Assembly (NCBI GenBank): GCA_025093985.1
Contig: JACAAK010000048.1
Span: 1 to 25,423 of the forward strand
From: Calvatia gigantea
Taxonomy: Eukaryota; Basidiomycota; Agaricomycetes; Agaricales; Lycoperdaceae
Length of the DNA: 25,423 bases
Direction: 5' to 3'
Under the pieces are notes generated by a model. That model saw nothing but the letters and a program-made list of their open reading frames with translations, had not been told where the DNA came from and searched no databases. Of this stretch, positions 19,538-25,423 are shown one piece after another (the stretch's first letter is position 1; every line of letters begins with the position of its first letter). Made by a program: the position numbers and the translations under genes.

Positions 19538-19574
19538 CCTCATGCCAAATAGAAAATTCATCCTGACTTTACGC

Positions 19575-20575
19575 TTAAAGCTGCAACAGCGTACAGTATT
19601 CAAACCGACATATGTTCCTTTTCACTTTTTCCTTGGCTGTGGCTTCTGCTTTCGCGGCCCAATAGCTGGCTAATATTGGCCCTGAAATGTTATGCCACAA
19701 ACTAAAGATCGCGCTGGGTACTGCCGTAATTGGTGAAGCAGCAAAATGCACGGCAGCCCAAAGCCACGCCTAGTCCTGAGTTTTGCATACCGACCTCAAT
19801 CGAAACCGCTTTACAGTCGGCATGTGGCAAGTGAAACATTCGTGCAGCTGCAAAGCCAAGTAAATAACCAATCGCGTTATGTAGCGCCACCACAGCTAAA
19901 ATCAATAAGCCTGATTCTAAAATTTGTGCTTTTGAGCCGCCAATAATCGCTGCCACAATCAGCACAATCGCCACTACAGAAATTAAGGGCATCACCGAAA
20001 TATAGCTTTCGACTTTATGTTTTAGCACGGCGCGTACCACCAGCCCTAAAATAATCGGGAACAGGACCACTTGCAAAATTGAACTCAGCATCGACCATGC
20101 ATTAATTTCAATCCATTGGCTGGCCAAAAAATAGAAAATCGCGGGAGTCAGAACAGGTGCCAATAAGGTCGATACCGTAGTACATGCGACAGACAAAGCC
20201 GTATTGCCTTTCGCCATATAAGTAATCACATTGGATGCGGTGCCGCCCGGACAGCAACCTACCAAAATCACCCCGATCGCAATTTCAGTCGGCAAGCGAA
20301 ATAATAAACACAACAGATAGGCCACGCTTGGCATCACCACAAACTGAGCTGCTACCCCAATTGCAACCGCTTTAGGACTTTGCATCACCCCTTTAAAATC
20401 ATCCAATGTCATGGTCATGCCCATACCAAACATAATCAGCCCTAACATCCACGTGATATAAGCTTTCAACCAGACAAAAGTTTCAGGGCTTAGGAGCGCA
20501 ATGCCTGCAAATAACACCACCCACAGAGCAAAGGTTTTTTTGAATCCAACTGGTAAATTTAAAAAAAGTGCCCAT
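19575..20575 (-). pseudogene. Bile acid:sodium symporter (BASS/SBF) family transporter, frameshifted
   Basis: Inner-membrane secondary transporter of the BASS superfamily, which couples sodium to uptake of organic anions; members carry bile acids, pyruvate or pantothenate-pathway compounds. Visible features are MLGLIMFGMGMTM, the conserved VGCCPGGTASNVITYMAKGN, about eight to ten hydrophobic helices, and [13 protein letters not shown] near the C-terminus. Two one-base insertions break the frame. One is in the A-run (T-run on +) at 20535-20541, separating the first residues starting at ATG 20575 (AGGGA at good spacing). The other is in a GGG near 19757, after which the frame continues to TAA at 19575. 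Corrected length is about 332 residues. Substrate unknown. pncA lies 70 bases upstream on the same strand. Confidence 0.85.
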
Positions 20576-20645
20576 GACCTTTCCCTATTGCATGTTTTTA
20601 TAATGTCGATATTAGTGATTGAGGTGAGCCGATTGGTTCAGCGCA

Positions 20646-21283
20646 TCAGTTCACAGCATATTGTTGCACAATATCTTTGCAATACAGACGTTTCACACCA
20701 TGGGCCAGCATTTCTTGCCATGCATGTTGTAAAGAACCATGTAAATCAATACCTTTGGTGGCATCGGCAATCACATAGGTTTGAAAACCGAGTTTACAGG
20801 CATCTATTGCCGTCCATGCCACACAAAAGTCAGTTGCAATCCAACAATAAACACGGTATCAATCCCACGCTCTCTTAAATAGCCTGCGAGTCCCGTTTGG
20901 GTTTTGTGATCCGCTTCTAAAAAAGCAGAATAACTATCAATATGCGCATGACATCCTTTACGAATGATCAACTGCGCTTTGGCAAGATCGAGATCGGGAT
21001 GCAATTCCGCATCCTGTGTGCCTTGTACACAGTGACGTGGCCAGAGTACTTGTGTGCCATAGTCTAATTCAATCGTTTGAAAGGCCTGTTGATCGGGATA
21101 GTTGTCTGCAAAAGAAACGTGATTTTCAGGATGCCAATCTTGAGTGAGTACAATAGTGTCAAAATAATCGCCCAACTGATTAATTTTAGGAATAATTTGA
21201 TCTGATCCTGCTACCGCTAAATTTCCACCAGGCGTAAAACCATTTTGTACATCCACCACAATCAATGCCATATTCTTCTGCAT
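20646..21283 (-). pseudogene. pncA: Nicotinamidase (isochorismatase family), one frameshift
   Basis: Hydrolyses nicotinamide to nicotinate for NAD salvage; its product is the substrate of PncB in this window. The isochorismatase-fold catalytic triad is visible: Asp in ALIVVDVQNGF (D11), Lys in IIRKGCH, and the nucleophilic Cys in TDFCVAWTAIDA near residue 154. The metal-site pattern DWHPENH is also present. The open frame stops early because one G is missing near 20836. In the next frame the protein continues through VIADATKGID to TGA at 20646-20648, giving about 212 residues (E. coli PncA has 213). The ATG at 21283 has AAGGAC upstream; an internal ATG four codons later is also possible. Confidence 0.92.
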
Positions 21284-21879
21284 TCTTCTCTGTCCTTTTT
21301 GTTCTGCGCTCGAAGGCCAAGCATAGCTTAATTTATAAAACAGTATTCATCCTCGCGGGTCAAAACTAAATGACTACAACCTTGAGTGCAATGGGTATTG
21401 CGGCAAATTGAAGTAAAATAAAATATAGAACAAAATGTTGGACATTGATCTATAACGTTAAAAGGACGATGTCGTCGCTGTTTAGAGAAATCGTGTAAGC
21501 GTTAAAAGCACTTCAATCCTGACCTTGCATCCCAATATTCAGTTTGATTGGCTTCTAAGCCTCAATTGAAATGAAGAGATTCTTTCTTTAAATACCTCAA
21601 TCCGCGGCCATAGGTTATGCAAAAACGCCCTTTTCAGATGCAAAATAAGATGCTTTTCTTTGTCTACCATTTGAACAAGCTGTATTTTTGTAGCGAAAGA
21701 TAAAGTTTTTATACACTTTGACTAAAGCATATTGTTCTTCATGTTGTGTTCGTTCATAATTTGCATAAGCATTATTCAATGCATCAGCGCTTTGAAAATG
21801 CTATAAATTAAAATACGCACCCATCCAATCTTATGTTTTTCTGGCCTAACTGGATGGACAAATAGGATATTTTTTTAAA
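21284..21879. other. 600-base gap with a possible gene remnant
   Basis: No intact gene found. On the - strand, 21615-21824 reads as 69 codons from ATG 21824 to TAA 21615, with one internal TAG (21801-21803). After the TAG the reading is protein-like (SADALNNAYANYERTQ, then VKVYKNFIFRYK) with Acinetobacter-like codons. I do not recognise the family. It may be a decayed gene, or a small gene carrying a base error. The remainder (21284-21614) is AT-rich and shows no recognised feature. The promoter of dapA must lie near the right end. Confidence 0.35.
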
Positions 21880-22779
21880 ATGACTCAGCAAGCACAGACC
21901 ATCCAAGGCTCAATTGTCGCAATCGTCACCCCTATGTTTGAAGATGGCAGCGTAGATTGGAAGGGTCTAGAGAAGCTCGTTGAGTGGCACATCGCACAAG
22001 GCACAAATAGCATTGTTGCTGTCGGTACAACGGGTGAAGCGTCTACTCTAAGCATGAAGAGCATACACAAGTGATTAAAGAAATCATTCGTGTCGCGAAC
22101 AAACGCATCCCTATTATTGCGGGTACTGGCGCGAATTCAACGCGTGAAGCTATCGAGTTGACGAAAGAAGCCAAGGAACTTGGTGCAGATGCTGCTCTTC
22201 TGGTGACCCCTTATTATAATAAACCGACCCAAGAAGGCCTATATCAGCACTATAAAGCTATTGCTGAAGCTGTTGATCTTCCTCAAATTCTGTATAACGT
22301 ACCTGGTCGTACAGGTGTCGATATGGCGAATGAAACGGTCATTCGTTTGGCTGATATTCCACAAATTGTGGGCATCAAGGATGCCACAGGTGATGTCCCT
22401 CGTGGTCAAGCACTGCTCGAAGGTCTTGCTGGCAAGGCAATGACCGTCTATTCAGGTGATGATGCAACGGCTTATCAACTGATTCTGTCAGGTGCAAAAG
22501 GTAATATTTCTGTGACTGCAAACGTTGCACCCAAAGAAATGAGTGATGTTTGCGCGGCAGCACTGGCAGGCGAAGCTGAAAAAGCTGAAAACCTAAATAC
22601 CCAAGTTGCAAATTTACACGAAATTCTATTTTGCGAATCGAACCCAATTCCTGTGAAATGGGCACTTCATGAAATGGAGTTAATCGAAAACGGGTATTCG
22701 TTTACCATTAACACCACTTGCAGAACAATATCGCACACCGCTCCGTGAAGCACTCACAACGGCGGGTGTCATTAAATAA
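21880..22779 (+). pseudogene. dapA: 4-hydroxy-tetrahydrodipicolinate synthase, two frameshifts
   Basis: Condenses pyruvate with aspartate semialdehyde, the first committed step to lysine and diaminopimelate. It is a TIM-barrel tetramer in the cytosol. [10 protein letters not shown] opens the barrel. [11 protein letters not shown] holds the catalytic Thr pair, VTPYYNKPTQEG the second-subunit Tyr, YNVPGRTG the proton-relay Tyr (about 139), and GIKDATGD the Schiff-base Lys (about 167). The frame loses one G near 22056 and gains one G near 22693, after which it ends AEQYRTPLREAL to TAA 22777-22779. The net change is zero, giving about 299 residues. ATG 21880 is preceded by AGGA at loose spacing. 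It is first in dapA-bamC-purC. The gene is normally essential, so the breaks are probably errors. Confidence 0.95.
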
Positions 22780-22792
22780 AGAGCACATCAAT

Positions 22793-23401
22793 ATGCAATT
22801 ACGTTTAGGTCTTACTCTCGCACTTTCAGTCGTCAGTTTAGCGGGTTGTAGTTCCCTTGCAGTCAATAACGGTAGTTTGGACTATAAAGAAACCGCAGCC
22901 TTAGACCTCTTAAGTACCCTGAAGGCTCTATGGTTCGACCTGCAACGCCGTTGTATCCAGCTCCAACGGTTGAAGCGCTCGCTCTTGAACACGCACCTGT
23001 ACTTGAAAACAAGCGCGGAAACCGTTTTGCAATGCCGCGCCCTCAAGCTGCTCAAGCCATTTCGAATGCCGAATCAACGGAAACGGTTGATACAGCTGTG
23101 AGTCGCCCTCAATTGATTATTGACGGAAATAAGAATCCGCTGCTCAAAATTGAGGGAAATTCTGCTACAATTTGGCAATATACGCTTGCCACCCTCAGCA
23201 GCCTCAACCATCAAATTGTTGGTCAAAGCAAAAATGGTTATGAAGCAACCATTAAAATCGATCAACAGGTCTATGTGTTAAGACTGACCGCGGTCGGCAG
23301 CAGCAACAACCTCGCTGTGTTTCAATGCCGATAACAGTTTTGCAGCGCCTGAAAAAGCCACAGAATTGTTAACCCAGATTTACCAAAATTGGCCAGCCTA
23401 G
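22793..23401 (+). pseudogene. bamC: Outer-membrane assembly lipoprotein BamC, short form, two frameshifts
   Basis: Lipoprotein subunit of the beta-barrel assembly (BAM) complex, identified by position between dapA and purC (as nlpB/bamC in E. coli) and by its N-terminal pattern. The signal peptide ends at LAGC with lipidated Cys19. A BamC-type unstructured segment follows with LDYKET, PEGSMVRPATP and NKRGNRFAMPRP, then one helix-grip-like domain (LLKIEGNSATIWQYTLATL to NNLAVF). One C is missing near 22906 and one T is extra near 23321. Corrected length is about 202 residues, against 344 for E. coli BamC, so only the first of the two helix-grip domains seems present. Its stop codon lies inside a terminator hairpin. 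Confidence 0.82.
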
Positions 23402-23422
23402 TCGTACTAGGCATTTTTTTTT
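23396..23422 (+). terminator. Intrinsic terminator/attenuator between bamC and purC
   Basis: GCCTAGT (23396-23402) / ACTAGGC (23406-23412), followed by A and nine T. The 5' arm contains the bamC TAG stop. It lies 16 bases before purC, so it may lower read-through into purC. Confidence 0.8.
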
Positions 23423-23437
23423 GAAAAAGGTTCCCTC

Positions 23438-24155
23438 ATGTTAAAACAAACCTTGCTCTATACTGGTAAAGCGAAATCTGTCTATGAAACAGACAGTGCA
23501 GACCACCTGATTTTAGTCTTTCGTGATGATGCTTCGGCATTCAATGGTGAAAAGATCGAACAACTAGATCGTAAAGGTAAGGTGAACAACCGTTTTAACG
23601 CCTTTATCATGGATAAATTGGCTGCGGCTGGCATTGAGACTCACTTTGAAAAACTTCTTTCTCCAACAGAAGTTCTAGTGAAAAAACTCAGCATGATCCC
23701 TGTTGAATGTGTAATTCGTAATTATGCAGCAGGTTCTTTATGCCGTCGCTTAGGTGTAGAAGAAGGCAAGGAATTAACACCGCCGACTTTCGAATTATTC
23801 TTCAAAGATGATGCGCTTGGTGACCCAATGGTCAATGAGTCTCAAGCGATTGCTTTAGGTTGGGCAACTGCTGAGCAACTTGAGCAAATGAAAGTCCTCA
23901 CTTACCAAGTGAACGAAGTTCTTAAAACTTATTTGACCAAGGTGGCATGCTACTTGTGGACTTCAAACTTGAGTTTGGCGTATTCCACGACCGTATTGTT
24001 CTTGGTGATGAGTTTTCTCCAGACGGTTGTCGTCTATGGGACAAAGAAACCAAGAAAAAACTCGACAAGACCGTTTCCGTCAAGGTTTAGGTGGTGTGGT
24101 TGAAGCTTATGAAGAAGTTGCTGCACGTTTAGGTATCGACCTTTCTGATATCTAA
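23438..24155 (+). pseudogene. purC: SAICAR synthetase, two frameshifts
   Basis: Phosphoribosylaminoimidazole-succinocarboxamide synthase: ATP-dependent joining of aspartate to CAIR in purine synthesis. Family blocks are [67 protein letters not shown] and, in other frames, LVDFKLEFG and [14 protein letters not shown]. One G is missing near 23941 and one A near 24067; the corrected protein is about 239 residues (E. coli 237), ending at TAA 24153-24155. ATG 23438 has a weak ribosome binding site (AAAAAGG, nine bases upstream). It is third in dapA-bamC-purC but separated by a terminator hairpin. Normally needed for purine prototrophy, so sequencing error is the likely cause of the breaks. Confidence 0.95.
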
Positions 24156-24169
24156 TCAGTTACAGATTC

Positions 24170-24201
24170 AAAAAAACCGAGCTTAATCGCTCGGTTTTTT
24201 T
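24170..24201 (+). terminator. Intrinsic terminator after purC
   Basis: ACCGAGC-TTAATC-GCTCGGT with an A-run before and seven T after, 15 bases past the purC stop. Confidence 0.92.
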
Positions 24202-24294
24202 ATTCTTTACATTTTAGACCAATGTCTTGTTATAACTGCAATACAAGCCTATAAGTTCTTTTTTAATCCCCCCTCTACAACATAAATATTAAAG

Positions 24295-24359
24295 TTTCAT
24301 GAAATTTTATTTATTTTTTTGTAAAATAGTCATTTCAATCACATGAAATGTCACATTTC
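24295..24359. promoter_or_regulatory. Palindrome cluster upstream of the yrbL-like gene
   Basis: The core is a perfect palindrome GAAATGT-C-ACATTTC (24345-24359). CATTTC (24331-24336) also pairs with GAAATG (24345-24350), and TTTCATGAAA (24295-24304) is a 10-bp palindrome. TAAAAT (24322-24327) could be a -10. The repeated GAAATG/CATTTC unit suggests a regulator binding site. The rest of the 24202-24399 gap is AT-rich with no gene. Confidence 0.45.
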
Positions 24360-24399
24360 TAATGATGCTTTTCTTGTATATCTCCTGATAGAAGGCCCT

Positions 24400-25080
24400 A
24401 TGATTTATCAATTAGATGAACTGCAATGTATCGGACAAGGCTGTTCAAAAATGGTGTTTAAGCATCCTGAGGATGAAAACAAAATCATCAAAGTCATGAA
24501 TCCAAATCGAGTGGATGAAGATGGTGGCTGGAAAGGACATGGCAAACTTAAACGTAGAATGTCGCAAGGCGTTTATCGCCAATTCCGCCGTGAATTATTG
24601 CAATATCTACAGCTATGTAAAAATCATTATAAAAATAATATCTTTAGCTTTCCTGTCGAAATGCCTTATGGTTTTTGTGAAAACTTCTGTAGGCTTGGGT
24701 TTTGTGACTGAAAAAATTGTCTGCCCAAGTGGTGAAGGTATGACTTTATTTGAGTTATGCAAATCACATCAATTTGAGGAAAACACGCCAAAGCTCTAGA
24801 TGACTTTTTTCAGCTTTGCTGCGACTTACACATTATCTTCGGTGAGGTAAACATCGCAGGAATTATGTATACAGAGCAGCGAAATAATAAGCCCGAATTT
24901 GTCTTGGTCGATGGTATGGGTGAGAAATTATTTATTCCAATCCGGGCTATGAGCAAAAGAATTAATGCACATAATGTACGAAAAACTGAGCGAAAAATTC
25001 GCGCCCAAATGCAGCAAATGCTGAACTTAAAAGATGAGCTTCTTCCTCTAAGCGGCTTTGTTGCACAAACCTATCTGTAA
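24400..25080 (+). pseudogene. yrbL: YrbL family kinase-like protein, frameshifted, 3' end replaced by IS
   Basis: Matches the PhoP-regulatory-network YrbL family, protein-kinase-like proteins of unknown substrate. Visible elements are IGQGCSKMVFKHPEDENKIIKV (glycine loop and Lys region), RRELLQYLQL, GLGFVTEKIVCPSG, DLHIIFGEVNIAGI (where the catalytic HxxxxxxxN-like segment sits) and EFVLVDGMGEKLFIPI (DFG-like DG). One extra T near 24673 and one missing base near 24785 break the frame. Corrected length is about 226 residues. The ATG at 24400 has GAAGG at good spacing and is preferred over one at 24343. The last eight codons, from 25054 (GFVAQTYL and stop), are encoded by the end of an IS5-family element, so the native C-terminus has been replaced. 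Confidence 0.8.
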
Positions 25081-25423
25081 AGGGTTTTTTTCAGCGATAT
25101 AATTTTCAAATGAAGAAGCCTACACACAAAATCTACCGCACAACCAATTGGCCCGCATATAACCGAGCACTCATGAGTCGCGGAAATATTGCCATTTGGT
25201 TTGATCCTGCTACGCAATGGTATGCGCCATCAAAAGGCAAACAAGGGCGAAATCAAACCTACTCTGACGCAGCCATCCAATGCTGCTTAATGATTAAATC
25301 CTTATTCCGTCTGTCTTTACGTATGGTCACTGGCTTTGTGCAAAGTCTGATTAAACTTTGCGGATTAAATTGGATAGCTCCAGATTACACCACGCTTTGT
25401 AGAAGACAAAAGCATATTGATAT
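25054..25423 (+). mobile_element. IS5-family insertion sequence, left end, partial
   Basis: The terminal inverted repeat GGCTTTGTTGCACAAAC (25054-25070) is of the kind seen in the IS903 group of the IS5 family, including Acinetobacter elements. About 40 bases later a transposase gene starts. The element is inserted in the last codons of the yrbL-like gene. The right end and target duplication lie beyond the window. The last nine bases before it (25045-25053) would be the duplicated target if this group's usual 9-bp duplication applies. Confidence 0.85.
25110..25423 (+). CDS. IS5 family transposase, N-terminal part
   Basis: Open to the window edge for 104 codons without a break. It begins MKKPTHKIYRTTNWPAYN and then has RGNIAIWFD, the WxxYNxAL-xxRG-xxxWxD pattern typical of IS903-group transposases. 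GKQGRNQTYSD and AAIQCCLMIKSLFRLSLR follow, then the start of the DDE region (LNWIAPDYTTLCRRQK). A full protein of the group has about 300 residues, so one third is here. Expected activity is DDE cut-and-paste transposition. It is one of the few multi-codon regions in the right half with no frame damage. Confidence 0.88.
   Translation, partial: MKKPTHKIYRTTNWPAYNRALMSRGNIAIWFDPATQWYAPSKGKQGRNQTYSDAAIQCCLMIKSLFRLSLRMVTGFVQSLIKLCGLNWIAPDYTTLCRRQKHID

Noticed and set aside
20501..20878. 125-residue open frame on the + strand
   Set aside because: Opposite strand to pncA and the BASS gene, both of which are supported by family motifs across this stretch; no family features of its own.
1..25423. 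Search for CRISPR arrays, rRNA or tRNA genes, prophage or defence genes
   Set aside because: No regularly spaced repeats, RNA gene signatures or related protein motifs were seen; apart from the IS at the right end the region looks like core chromosome.

Overview
The window is ordinary chromosomal DNA of a gammaproteobacterium, almost certainly Acinetobacter (Moraxellaceae). The evidence is the protein sequences (Psd, PncB, the SerB with an N-terminal regulatory region, PhoB/PhoR, Ppk), the moderate-to-low GC, and an IS5-family element of a type common in Acinetobacter. I found no rRNA, tRNA, CRISPR array, prophage or defence island, and no convincing new multi-gene system. The most interesting signals are regulatory (Pho boxes, palindromic operators), one membrane protein of unusual architecture beside serB, and an IS that supplies the 3' end of a gene.

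Layout. 38-2506 (+): DUF924 protein, a lipoprotein, a DUF445 (YjiN-like) membrane protein. 2619-5255 (+): a YbdL-like aminotransferase and a MATE transporter, then a terminator. 5368-7111: a short-chain dehydrogenase (-) divergent from a TetR regulator (+), with an 18-bp palindrome between them. 7237-9403 (+): phoB-phoR behind two Pho-box-like sites. 9498-11194 (-): sseA-type sulfurtransferase overlapping psd. 11358-13310: pncB (-) divergent from dtd (+). 13415-14379 (-): SCP2-like protein and a small membrane protein. 14789-17339: serB (-) divergent from an Smp/YtjB-like membrane protein (+). 17394-19454 (-): ppk with an upstream Pho box. 19575-21283 (-): pncA, then a BASS-family transporter. 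21880-24155 (+): dapA-bamC-purC, the same order as in Escherichia coli. 24400-25080 (+): a YrbL-family kinase-like gene whose end is replaced by the left end of an IS5-family element that runs off the window.

Shared functions. PhoBR and ppk form a phosphate/polyphosphate theme, with PhoB-type boxes at both. PncA and PncB are consecutive steps of NAD salvage, nicotinamide to nicotinate to nicotinate mononucleotide. DapA (lysine/cell wall), PurC (purines), SerB (serine) and Psd (phosphatidylethanolamine) are housekeeping enzymes.

Quality warning. Sixteen genes contain about 27 reading-frame breaks. Almost all can be explained by gain or loss of one base, mostly in short homopolymers, and dapA, bamC, purC, serB and ppk are affected. 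Conserved sequence continues in the next frame each time, and correcting the breaks gives normal family lengths. This looks like uncorrected sequencing indels rather than real decay. I use type 'pseudogene' for every gene whose frame is broken as given, but I expect most to be functional in the organism. Spans of broken genes cover the whole gene.
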